Assembly: GCA_016788865.1 (NCBI GenBank)
Contig: JAEUSB010000081.1
Location: forward strand, 1 to 64,000
Reading direction: 5' to 3'
DNA length: 64,000 nt
DNA from: Leptospirales bacterium
Lineage (GTDB): Bacteria > Spirochaetota > Leptospiria > Leptospirales > Leptonemataceae
The notes under the pieces are model-generated. The model did not search any database and was not told the DNA's origin. It saw only the letters and a program-made list of their open reading frames with translations. Made by a program: the position numbers and the translations under genes. Positions 24,954 through 33,989 of this stretch are shown here, in pieces. The first letter of the stretch is position 1, and each line of letters starts with the position of its first letter.

Positions 24954-25854
24954 TCATAAAATAAAGAGCCGGGATTGAAATGGGAGCTGTTATGATATCG
25001 GCCACAATTGCGAAAGGCATCAAGAGTGCGAAGCCTTTATCAGTGATTCTCGCATCACGCAAAATCCTTTCCCGAACGTACAGAATATGCGCACCTTTAA
25101 ACTTTTCAATCCCAGGCAATCGGTAGACAAACGTTGAGCGCTCAGCCACGTGCACGATGAAGTGGTCCTGTAATGAAAACTGTTTTGGGCTCAGTTGCAG
25201 CCAGGCGCCGACCTGATCCGATTCTGGCAGTGGAGAAGCTACTTCCGACAATTTGCCCAGGTGCTCTTGAATGTCCTCCCGAGGACAGTCCGCACCAAAA
25301 TACGAAACCTTTCCCTGAGATTGGATCCTGACAGTGACGCGCTCGCTATTTTGGGCAATGGATATGTCTGACGGGACCCCGGCGGACAAGCCGGGCGGAA
25401 GCTTCAAAACCAATCGGTGATTGGCTGCGGCATCGGCAAAACGTGGGCAGGCCCAGTTCAAACCAGCAACTTCTGCAACTATTCCGGACGGCGTTAGAAC
25501 GTACGGAGATGCAACCGTAGCAACGGGAGCCGGGAATGGCAGTCCCCTGACGGCGGATTCCTTTTCCACAGGACTCTGGATCTCGATTCCAGCTGAGTCC
25601 GCTTCCAACGAAAGATATGCAGGCACTTTGCGCAGGGTCTCGGTTGCTGTGATATCGATAATCATCCGACTTCCGCGCGGACTCTCTTGAAAAGAATATC
25701 CCTCGGGTTGACTCAGCTTTGCCTTGTTTGAAACGTTCTGTCCTGGTATTTCATTGTAAGTCAGAAACGTCAGACAACCCTGCGACAATAGAAGGGCAAC
25801 CGCGCAGCACGTAGCTCTGACCGCCTTACCGTTTGCCAATCCCGAGCAACTCAT
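24928..25854 (-). CDS. Lipoprotein of unknown function
   Basis: 308 residues with a clear lipobox (ALLLSQGC), a beta-rich mature body, and a C-terminal hydrophobic stretch (MPFAIVADIITAPISIPALYFM) like the D-x2-x-P-I segment of YceK/YidQ-type small lipoproteins. No catalytic motif seen. Its tail overlaps the end of the convergent dus gene. Function not known. Confidence 0.7.
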   Translation of the reverse strand: MSCSGLANGKAVRATCCAVALLLSQGCLTFLTYNEIPGQNVSNKAKLSQPEGYSFQESPRGSRMIIDITATETLRKVPAYLSLEADSAGIEIQSPVEKESAVRGLPFPAPVATVASPYVLTPSGIVAEVAGLNWACPRFADAAANHRLVLKLPPGLSAGVPSDISIAQNSERVTVRIQSQGKVSYFGADCPREDIQEHLGKLSEVASPLPESDQVGAWLQLSPKQFSLQDHFIVHVAERSTFVYRLPGIEKFKGAHILYVRERILRDARITDKGFALLMPFAIVADIITAPISIPALYFMIKGWERSH

Positions 25855-25948
25855 GTCGAATCATACCAGAGGGGCAGGAATTCACAATCAAAAATTACTT
25901 GGTATCTTCCGGGCTAAACGACGTTCCGCAACGGCGGATGACATGATG

Positions 25949-26746
25949 CTATAGGAACTTCTGGATTTCCGGGATCATCCTCGCGGCGGCCTGCTGTCCG
26001 CGTTCGATCGCTTCTTTTGTCTTGTGGTAGTCAAAGAAACCAAACTCGGGTAGGACCGGCTCAATCAGGACGTCCGGTGGATGCGTACCAAAATTCAATG
26101 CTTTGTGGCGTTCTCGCATTGTATCAACGGAGCGCGCCATAATCTCCGCCATGGACTTAGCAGGCTCCGCGGCTTTGTCCGAGTTGAGATCGACCGCGAT
26201 GACAATATCCGCCCCCAACTGGCGAGCCAGATTCACCGGCACAGGATTCAGTAGGCCGCCGTCGACCAACTGGCGTTTGCTTTTTCCTGTGCCCGTTTCA
26301 AGTGGAGAGAGAAACCCGGGGACAGCAACAGATGCACGAATGGCGGGAAGCAGGGGACCTTCGAGAATGTGGACTTCTTCCATATGCACGAGGTCAGTTG
26401 CAATAACTCCAAACGGTAGCTTCAAATCAGAAAACGTTCGTGCTGTCAGGCTCCCTTCCATGAATTCCAGGAACTTTCTGCCGGCCACCAGTCCACCGCT
26501 GCGCGGGGCAAAATCCATATAGCGGAAGGTATCCCGAATTCCTTTGTAGGAAACGGCAAAACTTTCGATCGAAGCCAGTGACTGCGCAGCAAAATACGCG
26601 CCAATTACCGCTCCCGCAGAACATCCCGCAACTACGTGTACAGGAATATTTGCGCGTTCAAGAGATCGCAGAATGCCTATGTGTGCCCAGCCGCGGGCTG
26701 CTCCGGAACCCAATGCCACCCCAACTCTGGGCTGGCTGAATCTCAT
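25949..26746 (-). CDS. Patatin-like phospholipase (RssA/NTE type)
   Basis: 265 residues. The oxyanion loop ALGSGAARGWAHIG (11-24) precedes nucleophile S43 in GCSAG, and the acid is in VDGGLLNPVP near residue 160, the patatin Ser-Asp dyad. Cytoplasmic or membrane-associated lipid hydrolase. I use the ATG at 26746; a TTG at 26767 directly after the upstream patatin stop is possible. The two patatins form a tandem pair. Confidence 0.88.
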   Translation of the reverse strand: MRFSQPRVGVALGSGAARGWAHIGILRSLERANIPVHVVAGCSAGAVIGAYFAAQSLASIESFAVSYKGIRDTFRYMDFAPRSGGLVAGRKFLEFMEGSLTARTFSDLKLPFGVIATDLVHMEEVHILEGPLLPAIRASVAVPGFLSPLETGTGKSKRQLVDGGLLNPVPVNLARQLGADIVIAVDLNSDKAAEPAKSMAEIMARSVDTMRERHKALNFGTHPPDVLIEPVLPEFGFFDYHKTKEAIERGQQAAARMIPEIQKFL

Positions 26747-26773
26747 CCGTTTGAGTGAAAATCGCAAGGTCGT

Positions 26774-27706
26774 CTAACGTTTGAAGAAGGCTTTGAGTCG
26801 TGCGCTGAGTTTGGATCGCGATTCCGCAACTCGTTCAGAGAAATACTTCAGGCCGGTTTCTATACCCAGATCAACTGCACGATTCAGTTTTGCCATGTCA
26901 CGAGTTACAAGTCCGGCCGGAACGGGAGATTTGGGATCCACAATCTCCACATTGAAACCGCTGGGCGGATGGTTGATAAGCTCAAAGGCACGATTGAAAC
27001 GGTGATGATGCTCGCGAGTAACAAACTCGCGAATCTTCCTGTTTCCAGGATACGAAAGCCAACCCAGCAACTTCCCGACAGGGTCGCTTCTGTAAGAGCG
27101 AGGATGATTGAGGACAACCGTAATATCTTTGTAACCTGCCTCCATCACGGCTTCAACTGGAAGTGGATCAATTACTGCTCCATCCGTATATTCATTCTCA
27201 CCGAGAAATTTTCTGCCGCGCGTTGCAATCGGAAGCGACGTGGCGGCCTTTAACAGATGCAGTACGTTCTGGCTGGTTGCTCGCACATACTCCGGGAGGA
27301 TTGTTTGGAGATTGCTAAGAGTTACGTAAAACGGAGTGCGTTTGGGATCGTCGAGGCGATATCTCGGAAATTCATATTTCTTCCCAAAAAGGAAATCGAT
27401 TAAGTACTCTTGATTGAGAATAGTCTTACCGCGAAGCATGTTAAGATAGGAAATGAATCTGCTTCCTGTGAGCTCATAGCGCCAAACATCGAGACACCAA
27501 TCCACCATCCGCTCCGTAGGGGTTGATGCGACATAGTATGCCGCCGAACAACTGCCAGACGAGACCCCGACTACAAGATCAAAGTTATGTGGCGGATAAA
27601 TACGGCTCATCGATGCGAGGACACCGCCAGCAAAAGAGCCGCGCATACCGCCACCCTCGACAATCAAGGCCCTGGTTTTCTTGCCCGTGGCTTCCGGGAG
27701 GTTCAT
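26774..27706 (-). CDS. Patatin-like phospholipase (YjjU type)
   Basis: 310 residues. Oxyanion motif EGGGMRGSFAGGVL (18-30), nucleophile S49 in GVSSG (47-51), and catalytic Asp in YTDGAVIDPLP near residue 175. The C-terminal HHHRFNRAF region matches the YjjU branch. It is upstream of and close to the RssA-type patatin, divergent from the PPK2 pair. Paired different-branch patatins suggest related but distinct lipid substrates; that is inference. Confidence 0.88.
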   Translation of the reverse strand: MNLPEATGKKTRALIVEGGGMRGSFAGGVLASMSRIYPPHNFDLVVGVSSGSCSAAYYVASTPTERMVDWCLDVWRYELTGSRFISYLNMLRGKTILNQEYLIDFLFGKKYEFPRYRLDDPKRTPFYVTLSNLQTILPEYVRATSQNVLHLLKAATSLPIATRGRKFLGENEYTDGAVIDPLPVEAVMEAGYKDITVVLNHPRSYRSDPVGKLLGWLSYPGNRKIREFVTREHHHRFNRAFELINHPPSGFNVEIVDPKSPVPAGLVTRDMAKLNRAVDLGIETGLKYFSERVAESRSKLSARLKAFFKR

Positions 27707-27796
27707 ATCCTGAATCTCGGCGGGGGGGCGCCGGAGAAAAGCATCTTTTCTGATTGGAAATGCATTGATTGACGATCCTGGCGCATCGCTTCACCC

Positions 27797-28555
27797 ATGG
27801 GTATGATTGAACTGAAGTCGTTCGTCGGAGAAATGGAATTTGACCGGGCCGCTTATAACGCCACGGAGAAAGAGTTACAGGAAAGACTGTATATTCTATT
27901 AAATGAGTGCGCCCAGAAGGAATTGTCCTGCCTGATTTTGCTTGAGGGTTGGGCAGCAAGTGGCAAAGGCGATGCGCTCAAGACCATGACTGCCCGGCTC
28001 GACCCTCGGAAGTTCATTGTCTATACCGACGAATCCGGAAAAAGCGATTACCCCTTTCTCCACCCCTACTGGACTAGCCTGCCCTACCACGGCAAAGCCC
28101 AGTTTCTGATTGGCTCATGGTATCATCGGGCCGTGGATCGTAGAGCCAAGGAAAAGGACTCTGCGGAGGAGTTCGACGACAACATTCAGTCGATTCTGAA
28201 TTTCGAGCGTTTGCTCTCGGATGAATCCTATATCATCCTCAAATTCTTTCTGCATATTTCAAAGGACGTGCAAAAGGATAGGATGAAGAAAGCCAGGAAA
28301 GACGGCCTCAGTTGGGTCATTGCAAAAGCAGACGCAAAGCAGAATGAGAACTATCGCGACTACAAAAGAATATTCGAACATATCTTGAACCGAACCGACG
28401 CCAGTGCTTCCCCCTGGAATATAATTCCGGCCGAGAACAAATACTACGGGAAATTCAAGATTATGGAGATCATGATCAAGTCCCTCGAAGCTCGCCTCGG
28501 CGTCGACTCGCAGAAATCCCTGGAAGAACTCAAACGTGTTGAGGAAATGGCATGA
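27797..28555 (+). CDS. PPK2-like domain protein, divergent N-terminal half of a split class II PPK2
   Basis: 252 residues with a PPK2 (polyphosphate kinase 2) fold. The Walker A is GWAASGKG (51-58). The usual lid/substrate segment reads FLIGSWYHR instead of the DRSWY-type motif seen in the next gene, and the body is otherwise like the N-terminal domain of Pap-type enzymes. It overlaps the next PPK2 gene by ATGA. In fused class II PPK2 (polyphosphate:AMP phosphotransferase) two such domains sit in one chain; here they are separate genes. Start ATG at 27797 or 27803. Confidence 0.82.
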   Translation: MGMIELKSFVGEMEFDRAAYNATEKELQERLYILLNECAQKELSCLILLEGWAASGKGDALKTMTARLDPRKFIVYTDESGKSDYPFLHPYWTSLPYHGKAQFLIGSWYHRAVDRRAKEKDSAEEFDDNIQSILNFERLLSDESYIILKFFLHISKDVQKDRMKKARKDGLSWVIAKADAKQNENYRDYKRIFEHILNRTDASASPWNIIPAENKYYGKFKIMEIMIKSLEARLGVDSQKSLEELKRVEEMA

Positions 28556-29271
28556 GTATCATTCGATTCAACGAACTCAAAGACGACGTAAAACTAGAGC
28601 GTCAGGTATACAAAGCGGCAATCAGCACACTGCAAGAAGAAGCGAGGCTCCTCTCTCACAAAGCGGCAGACAAAGGCCGATCAATCGTTGTCGTAATGGA
28701 GGGATGGGACGCAGCCGGAAAAGGTGGGGCGATTCGTCGCTTAACGGCAAGTCTGGATCCGCGTTTGTTCCGCGTAAACTCGATAGCAGCTCCCAACGAT
28801 ATTGAGAGAAAGCATCATTACCTGTGGCGCTTCTGGACACGCTTACCGCGGCGTGGATTTATGAGTATCTTTGATCGCTCCTGGTATGGCCGTGTCCTCG
28901 TCGAACGTGTGGAGGGATTCGCCAAGCCGGCAGAATGGGGAAGAGCCTTTCAGGAGATCAATGATTTTGAAAGAGAGCTGGTCCTCGCAGGTAGCATTGT
29001 ATGTAAATACTGGATTCACATCTCAAAAGACGAGCAGAACAATCGCTTTATGGCCAGGCAGAATGATCCGCTGAAGCGTTGGAAACTTACCGAAGAAGAC
29101 TGGAGAAACCGCGACAAATGGGATCTGTACGAGCAGGCAGCCGAGGAGATGTTCCTCAAAACAGGAACTGCAGCATGCCCCTGGGTGCTTGTACCAGGAA
29201 ATGATAAGTACAACGCGCGTGTATTCTTGCTTAAGGATTTCTGCGCTCGGCTTGAACATGCACTGGATTGA
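28552..29271 (+). CDS. PPK2 domain protein, catalytic half of a split class II PPK2
   Basis: 239 residues with intact PPK2 motifs: EGWDAAGKGG Walker A (50-59), the double-Arg/Lys-rich PNDIERKHHYLWRFW region, and FDRSWYGR (107-114). Expected to transfer phosphate between polyphosphate and nucleotides in the cytoplasm; in class II enzymes AMP is the acceptor. It starts inside the stop of the upstream PPK2-like gene, and its own stop is overlapped by the next gene (TGATG), so expression is tightly coupled. Confidence 0.9.
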   Translation: MSIIRFNELKDDVKLERQVYKAAISTLQEEARLLSHKAADKGRSIVVVMEGWDAAGKGGAIRRLTASLDPRLFRVNSIAAPNDIERKHHYLWRFWTRLPRRGFMSIFDRSWYGRVLVERVEGFAKPAEWGRAFQEINDFERELVLAGSIVCKYWIHISKDEQNNRFMARQNDPLKRWKLTEEDWRNRDKWDLYEQAAEEMFLKTGTAACPWVLVPGNDKYNARVFLLKDFCARLEHALD

Positions 29272-30029
29272 TGCCTAAAAGCGGGACCGTTAGACGGCAT
29301 TCTGGATCCGGGCGATCTAAACCAACCGCCAGGAAAACCGGAACCGGTAAGGCTGGAAGGAGCATTCTTTGCATTCCGGGTCTTGGCGGCGATGCGCGGT
29401 TGTTCGAACCAATACTGAAACACCTGGATCCCAGAATCCGTAAACGTGTGCAATACGTGGTCCTCACGCCGCCGCTTAAACGAGAATCGCTCGCGCGATA
29501 TGCCAAACGGATTCTACAGGAGCAGAACATTGCAGGCAAAGCCTTCTCGCTTGTCGTTGGGATTTCGTTTGGCGGCGCGGTGGCCCAGGAAGCCTTGAAG
29601 GTCGGGACCATTCGCTCCGGGCGCGCCCTGCTTGTCTCCACAGCGTACAGCGGGGCGGATACCACCGCCCTCACACGCGCCTGCGCACGGATCCTCCAGG
29701 CGTTCCCCGTAGTCACTCATCGACCCATAGTCAATTCCCTGGCAGCCGTGTATCCGCTCGTTCGGAGAATGAAGGAAGCAAAATTGTTTGCGGCCATGTT
29801 CCGCGAGCAACCGGCTGGCATGATCTTCCACCTCCCTGCCATGATTGCAGGATGGAGGCCCGAATCCCCGGGCGTATTGCCCTGCTCATTTGTGCTCGTA
29901 CAGGGAACGAAGGACCCACTGTTTTCGTTCGCCAACCTGAACCGAACACGCACCGTCGATGTGCCGATTGCTCGCGGCAATCACCTGGTGTGTGTTACGG
30001 AAGCGGAGCGCATAGCCTCACTCTTTTAA
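29271..30029 (+). CDS. Alpha/beta hydrolase
   Basis: 252 residues. A basic N-terminal tail (about 1-30) precedes an alpha/beta fold opening SILCIPGLGGDARLF; the elbow is GISFGG with S99; the acid region VQGTKDPLF and His in ARGNHLV complete a likely triad. Begins on the stop codon of the PPK2 gene (TGATG). Substrate unknown. Confidence 0.78.
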   Translation: MPKSGTVRRHSGSGRSKPTARKTGTGKAGRSILCIPGLGGDARLFEPILKHLDPRIRKRVQYVVLTPPLKRESLARYAKRILQEQNIAGKAFSLVVGISFGGAVAQEALKVGTIRSGRALLVSTAYSGADTTALTRACARILQAFPVVTHRPIVNSLAAVYPLVRRMKEAKLFAAMFREQPAGMIFHLPAMIAGWRPESPGVLPCSFVLVQGTKDPLFSFANLNRTRTVDVPIARGNHLVCVTEAERIASLF

Positions 30030-30081
30030 CTTCTTGCCTTGGGGCCTCGTTGGCTTTTCTTATGCTTGATCAGGAAGCACA

Positions 30082-30519
30082 ATGTCTCTCTCGGAAGATC
30101 TATACAAGGAAGTTATCCTACAGCATGCGCAGAATCCATCGCATCGCGGCCCACTTCTGGGCGCCAACATTCAAGAGTCCGGCGTAAACCGAACCTGTGG
30201 AGATGAATTGCAGTTAGAGATGCTCGTTGAAAACGGGACGATTCAGCGGATCGCGCTTTCGGGTAAGGGCTGCAGTATCCACACAGCGTCCGGCTCACTA
30301 ATGGCTGAGGCTGTGGAAGGCAAGACACTGAGTCAGGCACTGAAGATCATTGGTGATTTTAAGGGAATGCTGGTCGAGAATAAGGACATACATTTTGATG
30401 AAGATCTAGAAGAACTGGAATCTCTGCGTGGCGTCCAACGCTATCCCGTTCGCGTCAAATGTGCCACACTCTCCTGGAACACGCTTGAGCAAGCGCTCAA
30501 GAAAAATGGAACTCATTGA
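30082..30519 (+). CDS. sufU: Iron-sulphur scaffold SufU
   Basis: 145 residues with the SufU/IscU-like fold: cysteines at C39 (TCGDE), C64 (GKGCSIHTAS) and near residue 126 (RVKCATLSW), plus D41, the zinc/cluster ligand set. SufU receives sulphur from SufS and passes it to the SUF assembly machinery. The ATG at 30082 follows AGGAAGC. The next gene starts on its stop (TGATG). Confidence 0.93.
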   Translation: MSLSEDLYKEVILQHAQNPSHRGPLLGANIQESGVNRTCGDELQLEMLVENGTIQRIALSGKGCSIHTASGSLMAEAVEGKTLSQALKIIGDFKGMLVENKDIHFDEDLEELESLRGVQRYPVRVKCATLSWNTLEQALKKNGTH

Positions 30520-31541
30520 TGCACCCTGTAAATATTAACCTCCCTTTCTTTCATGCTTTTGGATACGAGGGTCACTGGGCCCTGTTGACGCTGGTTCTAG
30601 GCTTCTTTTATCAGCGCGCCAAGTCTCTGAAAGCCGGGTACTCGAAGGAATGGTTTGTCTCAGCGTACTCGTTTGCAATTATCACAGGTTTCGTATTTGC
30701 TCGGCTTTTTCATTTCATGTTCTGGGATACCGAAAACTTCATCAAAAACCCTTTGATCGTGTTTCAAGCTGGTGGTGGTTTCGCAATCCTCGGTGGCACC
30801 ATCGGAACAGGTTTTGGCGGGTGGGTATACTCGCGCTGGACAGGTGTCAACTTTCTTCACTGGTGTGATTCGCTCATGACACCCATTTGTTTGAGCCTGG
30901 CGTTGGGCCGACTCTCCTGCTTCCTCAACGGGGATGCCTATGGTCTGCCCACCGGGCTTCCATGGGGAGTTACATTTTCGCATCTGAGTACAGACTGGCT
31001 TCGTGAATGGCAAGCGCTACATACGCTCTACTCAACCAGTCCCGATCCATTGGCGGCCCTCTCCCGGATCTTTTCTGGATTTGTAACGTTACACGACCTC
31101 CCGTTGCCAGCTTCCCTAACCGGGCTCCAGGCGCAGGGCGTTCAAAATGTGGGAGATCTGGCCAGGTTCTATCCACCAAACGCAAACATGACCCAGTCCC
31201 AACTTGCAAGCCTGGGTTTATATCCGTTTCCACTGGTAATCCCACGCGTTCACCCGGCTCAGCTTTATGAAACGTTATTCATGCTCGTCGGTTACGCTTT
31301 CATCATGGTAGTCGAAAAACAAGCATGGGCTAAGCAACGTACCTTCTTCCTGTTCTGGATTGTTTACGGCCTCAATCGGCTTCTTATCGAAATGGTTCGG
31401 GGTGATCGTAACATTGCATTTGCGCATCTGACGTATGCACAGGTGATTTCAATTCTGTTGGTCATCTCCGGCGTTCTTGCATTCATGTATTGCACAAAAC
31501 GATGGAACAAGAACGGAATCCCTGAACCTGTGTTGAAATAA
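30519..31541 (+). CDS. lgt: Prolipoprotein diacylglyceryl transferase Lgt
   Basis: 340 residues, about seven membrane helices. Conserved Lgt elements: GGGFAILGGTIGT in the second region, the signature GRLSCFLNGDAYG, HPAQLYE, and a GDRNIAF segment near the C-terminus. It transfers a diacylglycerol from phosphatidylglycerol to lipoprotein Cys residues at the inner membrane, needed by the many lipoproteins here. It is longer than typical (about 270-290) mainly by an insert around residues 150-215. ATG at 30519 overlaps the sufU stop. Confidence 0.92.
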   Translation: MHPVNINLPFFHAFGYEGHWALLTLVLGFFYQRAKSLKAGYSKEWFVSAYSFAIITGFVFARLFHFMFWDTENFIKNPLIVFQAGGGFAILGGTIGTGFGGWVYSRWTGVNFLHWCDSLMTPICLSLALGRLSCFLNGDAYGLPTGLPWGVTFSHLSTDWLREWQALHTLYSTSPDPLAALSRIFSGFVTLHDLPLPASLTGLQAQGVQNVGDLARFYPPNANMTQSQLASLGLYPFPLVIPRVHPAQLYETLFMLVGYAFIMVVEKQAWAKQRTFFLFWIVYGLNRLLIEMVRGDRNIAFAHLTYAQVISILLVISGVLAFMYCTKRWNKNGIPEPVLK

Positions 31542-31542
31542 C

Positions 31543-32208
31543 ATGAAGGCGGTAATCGTTGGGGCTTCTGGAATGATTGGTCATCAGGTTGCAACCATTG
31601 CAGCCAGGGAAAAACTCTACAGCTCCATTGTCGCCCCATCACGCAGGAAGATTGGTCTGCCTGAAACGATCGAAAACCCCGTTGTCGACTTCGAAAACTT
31701 AGAAAGTAACGCCGGCCATAGCGCAATCTGGAAAGCAGATCATTACTTTTGTTGTATTGGTACCACAATTAAAGTCGCAGGATCGCAAGCTGCATTTCGC
31801 AAGGTTGATTACGATATAGCCGTAAATACGGCTCGACTGGCTCGACAGGGCGGCGCTTCAAAGGCCTTCATTGTTTCCGCGCTTGGAGCCGACAAGAATT
31901 CCGGAATATTCTACAATAGAGTAAAAGGTGAGATGGAAGAAGCGATAGCCGGTATTGGGTTTCAGGAAACCTGGATATTTCGGCCATCGCTACTCACGGG
32001 CCCCCGTAAGGACGCGAGACCGGGGGAAGTCATAGGGCAAATCTTTGGTTCGGTTTTCAGTCCCCTGTTCGTTGGGGGGATCAAGAAATACAAACCAATT
32101 CCCGGAGAAACAGTCGCGCGCGCTTTGCTTTGCGCGGCGTTTCTGACAAGGCCTGGTGTCAACATAGTGGAATCAGATCAGATTCAGGAATTGGGTAAGG
32201 CTGGTTGA
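31543..32208 (+). CDS. NAD(P)-binding atypical SDR (HTATIP2/YbjT-like)
   Basis: 221 residues with an N-terminal Rossmann motif VIVGASGMIGHQV (4-16) and a FIVSALGADKNS segment followed by FYNRVKGEMEEA, the Y-x-x-x-K-like pair of atypical SDRs of the HTATIP2/NmrA group. ATG two bases after the lgt stop, so co-transcribed. Substrate and role unknown. Its tail overlaps the convergent SMI1-like gene. Confidence 0.82.
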   Translation: MKAVIVGASGMIGHQVATIAAREKLYSSIVAPSRRKIGLPETIENPVVDFENLESNAGHSAIWKADHYFCCIGTTIKVAGSQAAFRKVDYDIAVNTARLARQGGASKAFIVSALGADKNSGIFYNRVKGEMEEAIAGIGFQETWIFRPSLLTGPRKDARPGEVIGQIFGSVFSPLFVGGIKKYKPIPGETVARALLCAAFLTRPGVNIVESDQIQELGKAG

Positions 32209-32597
32209 AACAGACCTATAAACTCTTCAAATGAATCCGCCACCTTCAGCCATGCGTAACCGTCCCAGTGTACAATCGTTGGTTCTGGTGTCTTAAGCCG
32301 GTAATCAAAACAAAACGGGGCGCCCTCATCATCTTCTGCGAAACAGATAATCTCTGAGAAATCGTTGATGTCCGCCATGTAGGGGGAGCGCTCGGGACGA
32401 TCACCGTAGTAGCAATCACTCAGAAATGCTGCAGCCATTCTATCCGTTGAGCTACGCAGTTGCGCTTCCGTCTGGTACAGGCGACCAAATGTCATATCCC
32501 ACGTTCCACCCGAGCTGGCCTTTACGCCGGAAAGGCGCAACAATGTCTCCGGATCCTGGATTACCCTTTGAAAGGCAGCGGGAAGTCGATGTATCAT
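32184..32597 (-). CDS. SMI1/KNR4-like protein
   Basis: 137 residues, cytoplasmic. The C-terminal part shows the family-like pattern CFDYRL...PTIVHWDGYAWLKVADSFEEFIGLF. SMI1/KNR4 domains are often immunity proteins or assembly factors, but no toxin gene is nearby, so the role is unknown. It overlaps the upstream cyclase stop by 4 bases (ATGA) and the convergent SDR gene end by 25. Confidence 0.62.
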   Translation of the reverse strand: MIHRLPAAFQRVIQDPETLLRLSGVKASSGGTWDMTFGRLYQTEAQLRSSTDRMAAAFLSDCYYGDRPERSPYMADINDFSEIICFAEDDEGAPFCFDYRLKTPEPTIVHWDGYAWLKVADSFEEFIGLFQPALPNS

Positions 32598-33943
32598 GCC
32601 GAGAGAGTCAGCTCCTCATTGACGGCCTGCATTTGCAGATAACGTCTAGTAAACGCATCGTTCAGTCGGCCATCTTCACCTTTAAACTCTGTACGTACCC
32701 CGCGAACCAGGTACATTTCGATTTCACCCTTGTTCTTGGCCTTAACAGCACCCCTGAATTCGCATTCGAAGAAATCCTTCACAAGCTCATACGTATCACG
32801 CGAAATGTTCACTTGCATGGGAATCCCGGAGGATTCCATGCGACTGGCTATATTTACCGTATCGCCCCAGATATCATAAGCGAATTTCTCCTGACCAATG
32901 ACGCCCGCAACAAGGTGTCCGGTGTGAATCCCAAGCCTGATTTCCCAGACCGGAAGCCCGCGAGCTTCTCGCTCTGCTTTTAACTTCGTCATGTAATTCA
33001 CCATCTTAAGCGCTGCGAGAACGCAGTCCACCGGGTTGCTACGATTGCTGTGAGGCACGCCACCCGCGCACATGTAGGAATCGCCAATGGTCTTGATTTT
33101 CTCCAGCTTGTGCTTCTTGATGATGGAATCAAAACTCGTAAAGCAGCTATCCAGTTCACGAACAAGTTCATCAGGCTTCAAGTGCTCTGCAATTCGAGTG
33201 AATCCGACAAGGTCTGTAAAGAGGACGGATACCGTTTCGTAGTTTCGGGGACTCACGCGATCGTTTCGCTTCAGCTCATCAGCAATTTCCCCTGGCAGGA
33301 TGTTGAGCAGAAGGCGATCAGACTTTTCGCGCTCAGCGTGAAAATTCCGAGCCAGAATAACTACGAGAGCGGCGCTAAACAATTGAACGAAAGGATAGTT
33401 CAGCAAGACGTCCAGAAACCTTTCCTCTTGACTGGGCCGTAGAATCCAGCTCGAGAGCCAGGCAGGTTCCATTCTTTCCAGCAAGAGCAGTCCCACTGAC
33501 GTCCCGAGGTAAAGAATAAAGACGAGAACGGTATTGACCGCGCTACGGGAAAGGATGGTGGCAATCATCAGCGCAGGAATTAGATAATAACTGGAACCAC
33601 CCTGTGATCCCCCGCTTGGAAACCATAGCGTGACAAGAAAACTCAAGATGAGAAGATTAAAAGGCCAGTACAGCGCATGGTAAATCATCTTGAAACGCGA
33701 GAGAAAATACATTAAAACGAAAAGCACACCGGTTACAAAATTGATGCCAAACTGGATCATACCTGTCGTTGGCTGTAGAAGGTAAGCGAAGGAACCTACA
33801 ATGTTTGCAATGCCATTGATTAAGCTGATTGTTGAAAAGAGACGATGCTCCAATGAATGCTCTTTGACATTCCCAACCAGTGCAAAGAATATTCGGACAA
33901 TGGATCTGCGCATGTCGATTGGTCGAAAGTTTCCCGAATACAT
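32594..33943 (-). CDS. Membrane adenylate cyclase with six-TM N-terminus
   Basis: 449 residues: about six membrane helices (about 30-200), then a class III cyclase domain (about 250-410). Metal Asp motifs are LFTDLVGFT and IGDSYMCAGG; the Lys in KIKTIGD and the D-T in WGDTVNIASRME fit ATP as substrate. The helices may sense something in or near the membrane. The ATG at 33943 is used; ATG at 33913 is possible, and the longer frame begins at TTG. Divergent from the DinB-like gene. Confidence 0.88.
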   Translation of the reverse strand: MYSGNFRPIDMRRSIVRIFFALVGNVKEHSLEHRLFSTISLINGIANIVGSFAYLLQPTTGMIQFGINFVTGVLFVLMYFLSRFKMIYHALYWPFNLLILSFLVTLWFPSGGSQGGSSYYLIPALMIATILSRSAVNTVLVFILYLGTSVGLLLLERMEPAWLSSWILRPSQEERFLDVLLNYPFVQLFSAALVVILARNFHAEREKSDRLLLNILPGEIADELKRNDRVSPRNYETVSVLFTDLVGFTRIAEHLKPDELVRELDSCFTSFDSIIKKHKLEKIKTIGDSYMCAGGVPHSNRSNPVDCVLAALKMVNYMTKLKAEREARGLPVWEIRLGIHTGHLVAGVIGQEKFAYDIWGDTVNIASRMESSGIPMQVNISRDTYELVKDFFECEFRGAVKAKNKGEIEMYLVRGVRTEFKGEDGRLNDAFTRRYLQMQAVNEELTLSA

Positions 33944-33989
33944 TACAGAAATCAATTAAAGATTGTCGACCCAGGAGGAAATTCGCAGA

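Noticed and set aside
30030-30081. Short GC-rich stretch before sufU considered as a terminator
   Set aside because: No stable stem followed by T-run.
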